From JBAYNS01 sp041678625 (GTDB lineage: Bacteria; Patescibacteriota; Gracilibacteria; Peribacterales; Peribacteraceae), in contig JBAYNS010000036.1 in the NCBI GenBank assembly GCA_041678625.1, forward strand, positions 1 through 9,418: a DNA stretch of 9,418 nucleotides, written 5' to 3'. The notes under the pieces were generated by a model. The model was not told the origin of the DNA. It saw only the letters and a list, made by a program, of their open reading frames with translations, and searched no databases. The position numbers were made by a program, and so were the translations under genes. Below, piece by piece: positions 1 to 6,566 of the stretch (position 1 is the first letter of the stretch; every line of letters begins with the position of its first letter).

Positions 1-368
1 AGGGAAGAATCGGATTCGCTCATCATAGTGACGAGCTTTTTGATTACGTCTGGAGATTTTTTCGCATACTCCTCTTCCAAAGTTGTCGATCGCTTCTGTT
101 CATTCTTCTGTGCTTTAGCCAGAACAGGGGAGAGTTCCTTCTCTGAATATTCCTTAAGCTCTACGCGAGCCTGATTCTTCATTTCCTCCTCTGCCTGCAC
201 CTGTTTTTCTGCAACGGCCTTCTCTACTTCCACTTTCTCACGTGTCATGGCATCCAATTCCTGCTTGACGCGTTCGTTTTCCTGGTTCTCCAGATGTGTT
301 ATTTGGTCGAACGGTGTGGCTCCGGAAGAAGGTTTTTGGCTTTTAGAAGAGGAAAAAGTAGTATTCAT
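1..368 (-). CDS. Coiled-coil protein, N-terminal part (3' end beyond left edge)
   Basis: The frame is open from an ATG at 368 to the window edge (122 codons), so the stop is missing. Residues 1-20 are Ser/Thr/Pro-rich and low in structure. From about residue 22 to 112 the protein is almost continuous charged helix, rich in Glu, Lys, Gln and Ala with hydrophobic residues spaced as in a coiled coil. There is no signal peptide or membrane segment. The ATG is the first start after an in-frame TAG, and a TAACAT box lies 8 nt upstream. Long E/K helices like this occur in peripheral-stalk subunits of V/A-type or F-type ATPases (AhaH/NtpF or subunit b), which is my favoured guess, but coiled coils are too generic to prove it. 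Gene order to the left of the window would decide. The NIF3-like gene lies 158 nt upstream on the same strand. Confidence 0.7.
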   Translation of the reverse strand, partial: MNTTFSSSKSQKPSSGATPFDQITHLENQENERVKQELDAMTREKVEVEKAVAEKQVQAEEEMKNQARVELKEYSEKELSPVLAKAQKNEQKRSTTLEEEYAKKSPDVIKKLVTMMSESDSS

Positions 369-526
369 GCAGAGAAATGTTAAAGCGCGCGGACTCTACG
401 CGTGCGTACGTAAAAAATCAAGGCTCTAAGGGGGAGGTTTCCCTGTTTTTCTCCATTGTTGTCTTCCTCAGGAACCATGGGGATACCATAGTTTCTTCGT
501 GGTCTGCATTCTTTATACCGAGCACT
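369..526. other. Intergenic gap between NIF3-like and coiled-coil genes
   Basis: This 158-nt stretch lies between two genes read leftward. It holds a TATAAA box on the minus strand (512-517) and the TAACAT box of the coiled-coil gene (377-382). A minus-strand run of T (TTTTTT at about 411-416) follows only weak pairing, so I do not call a terminator. Two tiny minus-strand ORFs of 13 and 23 codons are present but have no supporting signal. Confidence 0.4.
377..382 (-). promoter_or_regulatory. -10 box TAACAT, leaderless-type, for coiled-coil gene
   Basis: TAACAT ends 8 nt before the ATG at 368, so transcription would begin at or next to the start codon. No -35 match is seen at 17 nt spacing and no Shine-Dalgarno sequence lies before the ATG. 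The same hexamer occupies the same kind of position before the oxidoreductase gene at 2140. Confidence 0.5.
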
Positions 527-1489
527 CTACTTCCGTTTCACTCGCATGAATCCAGAGAACTCCAATACCTTGAGCCCCTTTTCCTTCTTCATGATCTTAT
601 CGAGGATCAAATTAAGTCCGATGTTATCGGAAGCAATGTGGCTGCACTGAATAAAATTCACGTGATGTTCCTTGGCTTTCTCCAGCGCCTTCTCGGTTAC
701 GTGCATTGTAAGGATAGTTCCCACACCTGCTCTTGCCTGCGATTCAATGAATTCTTCCGGTCCATTGGTACCACCGGTAAATTCCGTTGCCACAATTTTC
801 CCCGGGCGGCCACTCTTAGAACCGCTCACAAGAATAGGAGGATTTCCACGCCGTGCGTACTCCTCATATTCTGGAATATCCATGAGAGCATTGAGGACAT
901 CTCCCAATGTATCGAACTTCTTCGGGCAGATGGTCTTTTCCATAAATTGCATCGCATGATTATCGGCCGGTGTGTGACAGTTGAATGCAGGGAGCTTAAG
1001 AAGCTCAGCTGCACGCTGTGTGCGGAAGAGATTATCCGCATGGATTGCACGCCAGACGCGCTCCATGCGGGGTCTTAATTGTCCTTCGGCAAGGTTTTCC
1101 GGCACACCGACCTGATGCAGCACATCAATCTGTATCGGCATCACTTTCTCCAAATCTGCCAGTGCGCGCCCTTCCGGATGATGCAGCATCACTGCATCAA
1201 TCTTCGCTCCTCCTTTATTCAGATGATCAACTAAGATGAGTTCTGGCGTTTCCACATCGATACCTACGATAATGGTCTTCACCTCTTCTTCACCGGTACC
1301 ATGAAGGATGCGTGTGTCTGGATAAGGATTCCAGGTTCGTTCTTCATCAAAGAGCATTTTCTCTTTTCCTTCCAATTTTTTCTGTTGATCCTTGGCTTTC
1401 TTTAAAATTTTGTCGATGTCCTTTCTGGGACGAAGATCGGCTTCAATACCAAGTTCAATCAGGTGACGGAAGAGAGTTTTAAGCTTCAT
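527..1489 (-). CDS. NIF3/YbgI (DUF34) family dinuclear-metal protein
   Basis: This 320-residue protein matches the NIF3/DUF34 family by its metal-site motifs. These are His-His-Pro at residues 103-105 (family HHP), the segment NCHTPADN at 170-177 corresponding to the family's central Thr-His-x-x-x-Asp-like motif, and a C-terminal HHVNF...SHIASDN at 275-289, where His284-x3-Asp288 replaces the usual His-x3-Glu. In structurally known members (E. coli YbgI) these residues bind two metal ions; the biochemical role of the family remains unsettled. An N-terminal Lys-rich helical region (about residues 20-50) and an insertion between the second and third motifs make it longer than YbgI (247 aa). I chose the ATG at 1489 because a TTG 54 nt upstream would add a non-conserved tail. 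The gene is divergent from the flavodoxin gene, 74 nt away. Confidence 0.88.
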   Translation of the reverse strand: MKLKTLFRHLIELGIEADLRPRKDIDKILKKAKDQQKKLEGKEKMLFDEERTWNPYPDTRILHGTGEEEVKTIIVGIDVETPELILVDHLNKGGAKIDAVMLHHPEGRALADLEKVMPIQIDVLHQVGVPENLAEGQLRPRMERVWRAIHADNLFRTQRAAELLKLPAFNCHTPADNHAMQFMEKTICPKKFDTLGDVLNALMDIPEYEEYARRGNPPILVSGSKSGRPGKIVATEFTGGTNGPEEFIESQARAGVGTILTMHVTEKALEKAKEHHVNFIQCSHIASDNIGLNLILDKIMKKEKGLKVLEFSGFMRVKRK

Positions 1490-1498
1490 AGTGTGGCA

Positions 1499-1528
1499 AG
1501 AGTACTCGTAATTGCCGATCTTTCGCAA
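1499..1528 (-). promoter_or_regulatory. Candidate promoter of NIF3-like gene
   Basis: TACTCT (1499-1504) ends 9 nt before the ATG at 1489. TTGCGA (1523-1528) sits 18 nt further upstream as a possible -35. The -10 is a poor match (TAxxxT only), but the position matches the leaderless pattern of the other genes. Confidence 0.35.
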
Positions 1529-1549
1529 CTTGCCACCTGTCAAAGACGG

Positions 1550-1555
1550 TACAAT
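1550..1555 (+). promoter_or_regulatory. -10 box TACAAT, leaderless-type, for flavodoxin gene
   Basis: TACAAT ends 8 nt before the ATG at 1564, implying a transcript that starts at the start codon. TTGCCA at 1530-1535 resembles a -35 but the 14-nt spacing is too short. There is no Shine-Dalgarno sequence in between. Confidence 0.5.
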
Positions 1556-1563
1556 GCTCTTGT

Positions 1564-2031
1564 ATGTCCTCGCTTTCCATCATCTATGCCACATCAACGG
1601 GACACACGGAACATGTTATAGAAACGCTCCAGAAACATCTGGCAGAGAAGTCTCCTTCTCTCGTATTGCATGTGCAGCGTGCAGAGACAGCAGGTCCAGA
1701 AGATTTGCTCGCAGGAGATGTCCTCCTTCTTGCCTGTGGAACGTGGAACACCGGCGGGAGTGAAGGGCAACTCCATATACATATGGATGCATTGCTCAAC
1801 AGCCGTGCGAAGGACATTGATCTGCAGGAGAAACCCTGTGCGATTATTGCGCTGGGTGATGACCGATATTATTACAGTTGCCGTGCCACCGAGCATCTGA
1901 TGCAATTTGTACTTCGGCACAATGGCCGTCCCCTCAGCACGCCGCTCCTCATTGTGAACGAGCCCTATGGACAGGAGGAAAAAATACAGAAGTGGGGGGA
2001 GAAGCTTTTCGTTTCCTTTTTGGCTTCATGA
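1564..2031 (+). CDS. Short-chain flavodoxin
   Basis: This 155-residue protein is a small soluble FMN protein that carries electrons. The phosphate-binding loop TSTGHT is at residues 10-15 after a beta strand (SIIYA), matching the family (T/S)xTGxT. The second FMN loop is CGTWNTGG (58-65), whose Trp61 occupies the place of the aromatic residue that stacks on the flavin in Desulfovibrio flavodoxin. The third loop is LGDDRYYYSC (96-105), with tyrosines where the other flanking aromatic lies. The length fits the short-chain class, with no long-chain insertion. It is immediately followed on the same strand by the two subunits of a 2-oxoacid oxidoreductase (108 nt gap), and no ferredoxin gene is seen nearby. 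I infer that it accepts electrons from that enzyme. It might alternatively serve an unrelated reductase. Confidence 0.9.
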   Translation: MSSLSIIYATSTGHTEHVIETLQKHLAEKSPSLVLHVQRAETAGPEDLLAGDVLLLACGTWNTGGSEGQLHIHMDALLNSRAKDIDLQEKPCAIIALGDDRYYYSCRATEHLMQFVLRHNGRPLSTPLLIVNEPYGQEEKIQKWGEKLFVSFLAS

Positions 2032-2052
2032 ATTCTCTTCTTTTGAATCATT

Positions 2053-2122
2053 ACTGGTTCCGAGTTCCTCGTTCCTGGTTGCTTGTTGCCTCATACTCAA
2101 CAAGCAACAAGCAACAAGCAAC
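2053..2122 (+). repeat. Heptanucleotide repeat array with inverted arm
   Basis: Ten consecutive 7-nt units fill this gap without a break in register. The first five end in GTT (for example ACTGGTT, CCTGGTT, GCTTGTT; consensus close to CCTNGTT). Two degenerate spacer units follow, then three exact copies of AAGCAAC, the reverse complement of the GTTGCTT register of the first half. As a result 2078-2088 (GTTGCTTGTTG) can pair perfectly with 2098-2108 around a 9-nt loop, and the extra AAGCAAC copies allow shifted pairings. No T-run follows, so a standard terminator is unlikely. The array lies between the flavodoxin stop and the promoter box of the oxidoreductase gene. Confidence 0.85.
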
Positions 2123-2126
2123 GAAT

Positions 2127-2132
2127 TAACAT
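2127..2132 (+). promoter_or_regulatory. -10 box TAACAT, leaderless-type, for oxidoreductase alpha gene
   Basis: TAACAT ends 7 nt before the ATG at 2140 and only 4 nt after the heptad array. It supports that ATG over the upstream in-frame start at 2083, whose extra codons would be translated repeat. No -35 or Shine-Dalgarno sequence is evident. Confidence 0.5.
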
Positions 2133-2139
2133 ATTTCCG

Positions 2140-3924
2140 ATGAACCGCGTTTCCATCAAAATCGTCGGCGCACAAGGTCAGGGTGTGAATTCTGTAGGAG
2201 AGATGTGTGCTAAAGGGCTCAAGCGCCGGGGGTACTGCGTGTTCGGGGATCGCGAATACATGTCTCTTATCAAGGGCGGACATTCCAGTTACCAATTGGA
2301 TATTAGCGATACGCAGATTCGTAGCTCCTGTTCACAAGCCGATGCAGTGGTCTCCTTTAATCACGATGGAATCGAGCGCAATCTCCGGGATCTTAAGCCC
2401 GGCGGCATTCTCCTCCATCAAACACTGCAGTGGACATTCAAGAATCCTGAGGACCAGAAATTCCTGGAAGAGAATGATATCCACGTTCTCTATCTCCCCA
2501 CGGAAGAGATTCTTCGCAAGCTCAATGCCAAGCCAATCCTTGGCAACGTGCTCATTACGTCGGTCGTTTGGGCACTTCTGAGCTGTTTTAAAGAGGAGCT
2601 TCAGGAACTTGTGCGTGAACAATTCGGGCACAAGAAAGATCTGCTGGAACTCAATTTTGCGTGCATCGAGGAGGGTTGGCGTTACCGTCAGGAACATGCG
2701 GAAGATCTGACAATCGCACTTCCCGAGCCTGATGAGCGCTGGAAGCATCAGCTCCTTCTCACAGGAAGCCAGGCAATGGGACTCGGCATTATTTCCGCGG
2801 GATGCCGGGTGTTTGCCAGTTATCCCATGACGCCGGCATCACCGCTCATGACCTATCTGGCTGATGTTCAGAAAGAGAGCGGTATGGTTATCAAGCAGGC
2901 GGAGGATGAAATCACAGCCGTGCAAATGACGGTCGGAGCAATGCATGCGGGAACGCGCGCAGCTACCGGTACCTCGGGTGGTGGGTACGATCTGATGACA
3001 GAAACCATATCGCTCTGTGGTATTTCAGAGACTCCTCTTGTCATTGTTCTGGCACAACGGCCGGGTCCCGGCACGGGGTTGCCAACGTGGACAGCACAGG
3101 GAGATTTGCTCATGGCTGTCCATTGCGGACATGGCGAATTCCCGCGATTGGTGATGAGTGTCAGCGATGCGGAGGATTCCTTTGCGCTCATGATGGAAGC
3201 GTTCAATTTTGCCGAGGAATATCAGATTCCCGTAACGGTGCTCACCGATAAACACACGGCGGAAGCGCTCTACACGGTTTTCGCACTCGAGCAGCATGGA
3301 GCGGTGCGCCGAGGGCGACTGGTTACCGATGCAAAAGGACTTAGTGCACTCAAGTCCACTGATCGATATGCACCAACAGCGCCCGATGGTATTTCCGCGC
3401 GCTGGTTGCCGGGCAGCAATGCTCCAACGTACTGTGCACAAGGATATGAACACGCGGCAGACGGTTCTTTTGATGAAAGCGCGGCGAATGCGGTGGCGCA
3501 GATGCATAAGCGTATGCAGAAAATGGTGACACTCAAAAAAGCGCTGCCTCCTCCGGAATTCTTCCTCTTGAGCGATGATGGGGTAGCGCGACAATCAGAT
3601 CAGTGCAGTGCGCTCGATCTCCTGCTCGTCGGCTGGGGCAGCACCAAGGGGGCGATACTGGATGCCATGGAAGAAATGCAGAATATGCGCATCGGCTACC
3701 TCCACTACACATATCTTTGGCCGCTCAGAACAGAACGTCTGCTGGAACTCGCAGAACAATCTCAAAAAACGGTTCTGATCGAGGGGAATCAACAGGGGCA
3801 GTTGGGTATGCTTTTACAGCAGGAATGCGATGTGCAGTTTGATCAGAAAATTCTTATGTACGATGGCCGATCACCGACGGTTGATAACATTGTTGCGGCA
3901 CTTCGTTCTTCCTTTGTGCAATGA
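2140..3924 (+). CDS. 2-oxoacid:ferredoxin/flavodoxin oxidoreductase, fused gamma-alpha subunit
   Basis: This 594-residue subunit belongs to the KorA-type, two-subunit class of CoA-dependent 2-oxoacid oxidoreductases, which convert a 2-oxoacid and CoA to acyl-CoA, CO2 and reduced carrier. Residues 1 to about 190 are the gamma domain, with the nucleotide-like loop GAQGQGV (10-16) and SLIKGGHSS (about 42-50). The alpha domain follows with YPMTPAS (228-234; family YPITPSS), the acidic EDE (255-257), TSGGGYDLMTE, QRPGPGTG (306-313) and HGEFP (331-335), all family signatures. Domain II starts near residue 490 (LLLVGWGSTKG). No ferredoxin domain is fused. The substrate (pyruvate, 2-oxoglutarate or other) cannot be read from the sequence. 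The ATG at 2140 is preferred because residues encoded upstream of it come from the heptad array. The stop overlaps the beta start by ATGA. Confidence 0.93.
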   Translation: MNRVSIKIVGAQGQGVNSVGEMCAKGLKRRGYCVFGDREYMSLIKGGHSSYQLDISDTQIRSSCSQADAVVSFNHDGIERNLRDLKPGGILLHQTLQWTFKNPEDQKFLEENDIHVLYLPTEEILRKLNAKPILGNVLITSVVWALLSCFKEELQELVREQFGHKKDLLELNFACIEEGWRYRQEHAEDLTIALPEPDERWKHQLLLTGSQAMGLGIISAGCRVFASYPMTPASPLMTYLADVQKESGMVIKQAEDEITAVQMTVGAMHAGTRAATGTSGGGYDLMTETISLCGISETPLVIVLAQRPGPGTGLPTWTAQGDLLMAVHCGHGEFPRLVMSVSDAEDSFALMMEAFNFAEEYQIPVTVLTDKHTAEALYTVFALEQHGAVRRGRLVTDAKGLSALKSTDRYAPTAPDGISARWLPGSNAPTYCAQGYEHAADGSFDESAANAVAQMHKRMQKMVTLKKALPPPEFFLLSDDGVARQSDQCSALDLLLVGWGSTKGAILDAMEEMQNMRIGYLHYTYLWPLRTERLLELAEQSQKTVLIEGNQQGQLGMLLQQECDVQFDQKILMYDGRSPTVDNIVAALRSSFVQ

Positions 3925-4808
3925 TTATTCCACTTTCCGCCAACGGCCCCGCAATGAACGACTACTCCAGTCCGCAGACGTGCACGTGGTGCGACGGCTG
4001 CGGGAACCACGGCATCTGGACAGCAATCAAGCGCGCGCTTGTGGAACTCAAACTTGCTCCATGGCAGGTGCTCCTCTGCTTTGACGTTGGATGCCATGGA
4101 AACATGAGCGACAAACTCGCGGGCTATCGTTTCCACGGACTTCATGGTCGTGTCATTCCACTTGCTGCCGGTGCGGCGATTGCCAATCCTTCCGTTCCCG
4201 TGATTGCCATTGGCGGAGACGGTGCCAGTTTCTCCGAAGGTATTGGGCATCTGGTACACAGCATTCGCAGCAACTACAACATGACTTTTGTGCTCCACAA
4301 TAATGCGAATTATGGCCTGACCACCGGACAGGCGAGTGCTCTCACATGGCAGGGGCAGAAGATGAACACGGCACCGTTTGGAATGCCGGAGGCTACACTC
4401 AATAGTATGGATCTGGTGTTTGCACTCAACCCTACATTTGTTGCGCGCGGCTGGTCAGGAAACATCAAACAGATGACGGCGATTCTTGCAGCTGCCATTC
4501 AACACAAAGGTTTTGCTTATGTAGATATGCTGCAGGCGTGTCCCACATACAACAAATTCGCAACACACGAATGGCTCTTGGAGCACTGTTACGATGCAAA
4601 TGCCGAAGGACACGATTCCTCGGATTTCGCAGTGGCAAGAGCATTGGCGGTGGATACCTCTCAACGAGTTGCTACAGGTATTCTGTATCAGGCGCAGGGC
4701 GTGCCGCATTTCTCCGAGCGGCTGGAGTCGCGAAAGGGAAGAGAAACAACGCCTGTCGATGAAGTCAAACAAGTTGATGTTGCCGCCTTCACGGAGCGTT
4801 TTGTTTGA
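3921..4808 (+). CDS. 2-oxoacid:ferredoxin/flavodoxin oxidoreductase, beta subunit
   Basis: This 295-residue thiamine-diphosphate subunit partners the preceding gene. The TPP motif runs from GDG (99-101) to NNANYGLTTGQ (127-137). Four cysteines stand where two-subunit enzymes such as the Sulfolobus one bind a single [4Fe-4S] cluster: Cys24 and Cys27 (WCDGCG), Cys58 (VGCHG) and Cys207 (ACPTYN). The cluster therefore looks intact. Residue 102 is Ala where many relatives have a second Asp (GDGD). The middle Asp100 expected to bind magnesium is kept. The ATG at 3921 overlaps the alpha stop by 4 nt, which suggests translational coupling; a second ATG at 3954 is closer to the conserved region and is a possible true start. 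The C-terminal 35 residues are family-typical polar sequence. The gene ends 37 nt from the convergent glycosyltransferase. Confidence 0.94.
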   Translation: MIIPLSANGPAMNDYSSPQTCTWCDGCGNHGIWTAIKRALVELKLAPWQVLLCFDVGCHGNMSDKLAGYRFHGLHGRVIPLAAGAAIANPSVPVIAIGGDGASFSEGIGHLVHSIRSNYNMTFVLHNNANYGLTTGQASALTWQGQKMNTAPFGMPEATLNSMDLVFALNPTFVARGWSGNIKQMTAILAAAIQHKGFAYVDMLQACPTYNKFATHEWLLEHCYDANAEGHDSSDFAVARALAVDTSQRVATGILYQAQGVPHFSERLESRKGRETTPVDEVKQVDVAAFTERFV

Positions 4809-4845
4809 GTAAGCAACGTATTTTGAGTCGATGGCATATCTTTGT

Positions 4846-5811
4846 TTATCCTCGAAACCTAGTTCTCAGTAAAGTTTTTGCTGCAACAATAGGATGTCGC
4901 AGGCAGAATTTTTTGATGGTGCCTGCGCCTTTATAACTGATTGTATCTCCGCGATCGCGTTTGGTGCGATACTTTTCTGCCATGAGTTGAAACTGTTTTA
5001 TCTGTGCTTTTTGTGCAGCCTTTCGTTCGGTCCTCGTGGAGAGATCTTTAATGTGGTCGTCGAGTATTTTAAAACGTTCAAAAAGACCGCGTCCTTCCTG
5101 CCGATTGCGAGCGGTTGCAGCGTTCGCGTGTACGCGGAAAAATCCGGATGTTTCATCGCAGTAATACAAATTCGTGTGCAAAAGGAGCCGTACCCAGTAT
5201 TCCTGATCGAGTACCTGATTCATTTCTTCATTGAAAGGTCCTGCAAGATCCATGACATTTCTGCGTATTACCACAAAATCCGGTTCACCAATAAGATTGG
5301 GCCAGAGACTATCTTCGATCCACTGGTTGAGGAAAATACGCCCTTCATTTCTTCCTGCAGGAAGACGATCTCTCTTCCGTTGCTGCAAAATGGAATATTC
5401 CTCTGCTCCTAACAAACTTGTTTCAATGTTGTACGTGTGGTTCATGGAAACGAAACCAACATCCGGATGTTTACTCAAAATCTGTACTGCACGTTGTAAA
5501 TACATGGGGTCCCATACGTCATCTTGAAAAAGATAGGCAACAATTGGGGAGGAAGTTTTTTTAAAACAGGTGTTCCAGTTTCTTCCGATGCCGAGTCTTC
5601 TCTCCGATCGTTCGAATGTGAAGCGCGGATCGTCCAGGTACGGTTCTACCATTTTCCGTACATCTACGTCCGATGCATCGTCATGAATCAAACACCGCCA
5701 ATCGGCAAATGTTTGCGCTTTGAGCGCCGTGAGCGCTTCTCTGAGGTGATCAGGCTGAGGATTATACGTCGGAATTAAGACGTCCAATTGTGCAGTGTTT
5801 GGTGGTTCCAT
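4846..5811 (-). CDS. Family 2 glycosyltransferase
   Basis: This 321-residue protein has the GT-A fold signature of GT2 inverting enzymes that move a sugar from a nucleotide-sugar to an acceptor. The start is LDVLIPTYN with the nucleotide-binding Asp pair in LIHDDASD. LGIGRNWNTCF follows, then the metal-binding DxD-like motif in LFQDDVWDP, and a likely acceptor or base region in LDQEYWVRLL followed by GFFRVHANAAT. No membrane segment is present; the C-terminus is Lys/Arg-rich. I place the start at the ATG at 5811. An in-frame ATG at 5823 is possible, and longer versions would run into the trmD coding sequence. The chosen start has TAGAAT 10 nt upstream. The acceptor is unknown; it may act in surface-polysaccharide assembly together with the WecG/TagA-type enzyme at 7997, but they are not in one operon. 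Confidence 0.9.
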   Translation of the reverse strand: MEPPNTAQLDVLIPTYNPQPDHLREALTALKAQTFADWRCLIHDDASDVDVRKMVEPYLDDPRFTFERSERRLGIGRNWNTCFKKTSSPIVAYLFQDDVWDPMYLQRAVQILSKHPDVGFVSMNHTYNIETSLLGAEEYSILQQRKRDRLPAGRNEGRIFLNQWIEDSLWPNLIGEPDFVVIRRNVMDLAGPFNEEMNQVLDQEYWVRLLLHTNLYYCDETSGFFRVHANAATARNRQEGRGLFERFKILDDHIKDLSTRTERKAAQKAQIKQFQLMAEKYRTKRDRGDTISYKGAGTIKKFCLRHPIVAAKTLLRTRFRG

Positions 5812-5814
5812 TGC

Positions 5815-5827
5815 TATACTCATTCTA
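5815..5827. promoter_or_regulatory. Back-to-back divergent -10 boxes for GT2 gene and trmD
   Basis: On the plus strand TATACT (5815-5820), extended by TGC just upstream, ends 9 nt before the trmD TTG at 5830. On the minus strand TAGAAT (5822-5827) ends 10 nt before the GT2 ATG at 5811. The boxes are one base apart, so one polymerase would block the other. Each box lies between the other's box and that gene's start codon. Confidence 0.5.
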
Positions 5828-5829
5828 CC

Positions 5830-6504
5830 TTGCGCATCGATGTTATCACGCTTTTCCCCGGCATGTTCACTGGTCCTCTTACGGAGAGTATTTTGCAGCG
5901 TGCACAAGATGAGGGGCTTTTGGAACTCCATTTCCATGATCTGCGGCAGTTCGGGCGTGGAAACTACCGGCAGGTCGATGATAGGCCGTATGGCGGCGGA
6001 GCGGGGATGCTACTGATGTGCGAGCCGGTGGTTGAGGCGATTGAAAGTGTCGAAAAAATGCAAAATAAAAAATGCAAAATAAAAAATGGGCTACATCGCG
6101 TCTATCTCTCGCCAAGGGGAGAGCGCCTTGAGCAATCTAAAGTTGAACATATTGCTAAGAAACATGAGTGGTTGATTCTGCTATGTGGGCATTACGAAGG
6201 AATCGATCAGCGCATCATTGATGGTGGCTGGATCGATGAAGAAATCTCCATCGGAGACTACGTTCTCACGGGCGGCGAGTTGCCTGCGATGGTGCTCATC
6301 GATGCACTCGCACGGCAGATTCCGGGCGTGCTTGGCAAGGATGAATCTTCGGAAGAAGAGAGCTTTAGCGCGGCGCTCGATCGCAAGCGCGAATACCCGC
6401 ACTACACGCGTCCGGAGGAATTTGAAGGGATGAAAGTGCCGGAAGTTCTGCTGAACGGGAACCATGCCGAAATTGAAAAATGGAGGAGAGAAAAACTGCA
6501 ATAA
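5830..6504 (+). CDS. trmD: tRNA (guanine-N1-)-methyltransferase TrmD
   Basis: TrmD methylates G37 next to the anticodon in tRNAs reading CNN-type codons, using SAM bound in a trefoil knot, and works as a dimer. The signatures are complete: LFPGMF at the N-terminus, DDRPYGGGAGM (50-60), YLSPRG (92-97), CGHYEGIDQR (119-128), SIGDYVLTGGELPA (140-153), Arg162 (E. coli Arg154), PHYTRPEEFEGMKVP and LLNGNHAEIEKWR. The E. coli catalytic Asp169 aligns with Glu177 here. The start is TTG at 5830, giving the family-typical MRIDVITLFP; an earlier in-frame start would overlap the GT2 gene. The protein has 224 residues against 255 in E. coli, because the C-terminal helices are short. A 7/14-nt repeat in the coding sequence lengthens the loop at residues 75-87. 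The gene stands alone, without the usual rpsP-rimM-rplS neighbours. Confidence 0.96.
   Translation: MRIDVITLFPGMFTGPLTESILQRAQDEGLLELHFHDLRQFGRGNYRQVDDRPYGGGAGMLLMCEPVVEAIESVEKMQNKKCKIKNGLHRVYLSPRGERLEQSKVEHIAKKHEWLILLCGHYEGIDQRIIDGGWIDEEISIGDYVLTGGELPAMVLIDALARQIPGVLGKDESSEEESFSAALDRKREYPHYTRPEEFEGMKVPEVLLNGNHAEIEKWRREKLQ
6053..6087 (+). repeat. A-rich 14-nt (2 x 7) tandem repeat inside trmD
   Basis: AAAAAATGCAAAAT occurs twice in tandem (6053-6066, 6067-6080), followed by half a third copy. Read as heptads it is AAAAAAT alternating with GCAAAAT, five units in register. It encodes a Lys/Gln/Asn-rich loop (about residues 75-86) that is some six residues longer than the matching E. coli stretch. 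Gain or loss of one 14-nt unit would break the reading frame. Confidence 0.85.
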
Positions 6505-6509
6505 AGAGA

Positions 6510-6532
6510 GAGGCACGCGGTTTACGTGCCTC
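6510..6532 (+). terminator. trmD: Hairpin just after trmD
   Basis: GAGGCACG (6510-6517) pairs perfectly with CGTGCCTC (6525-6532) around a 7-nt loop, starting 6 nt after the trmD stop. The downstream sequence is not T-rich, so it may be a weak terminator or an mRNA 3'-end stabiliser. Confidence 0.5.
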
Positions 6533-6566
6533 GGTGTCCTTTGGTGCGGAAGCTCTGATAACGCAG

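Noticed and set aside
411..500. Tiny minus-strand ORF of 23 codons (MVSPWF...)
   Set aside because: It has no properly spaced -10 box or Shine-Dalgarno sequence and no recognisable pattern; it is short enough to be chance.
377..1078. Long plus-strand ORF of 233 codons
   Set aside because: It is antisense to the NIF3-like gene, whose reading frame carries clear family motifs; the plus-strand translation shows no domain and a shadow-like composition.
2078..2108. Intrinsic terminator of the flavodoxin gene
   Set aside because: The 11-bp stem is real, but no T-run follows on either strand; it is better explained as part of the heptad array.
2053..2122. CRISPR array
   Set aside because: Units are 7 nt and contiguous, with no repeat-spacer alternation and no cas genes.
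2083..2139. N-terminal extension of the oxidoreductase alpha subunit
   Set aside because: The extra 19 residues (Thr/Gln/Asn/Ala-rich) are translated heptad repeat, while the conserved gamma domain begins right after the ATG at 2140, which has its own -10 box.
3025..3594. Minus-strand ORF of 189 codons
   Set aside because: It is a shadow of the oxidoreductase alpha gene, rich in Arg/Cys/His as is typical for antisense frames.
4809..4845. Terminator between the convergent beta-subunit and GT2 genes
   Set aside because: No stem of useful length or T-run is visible in the 37-nt gap.
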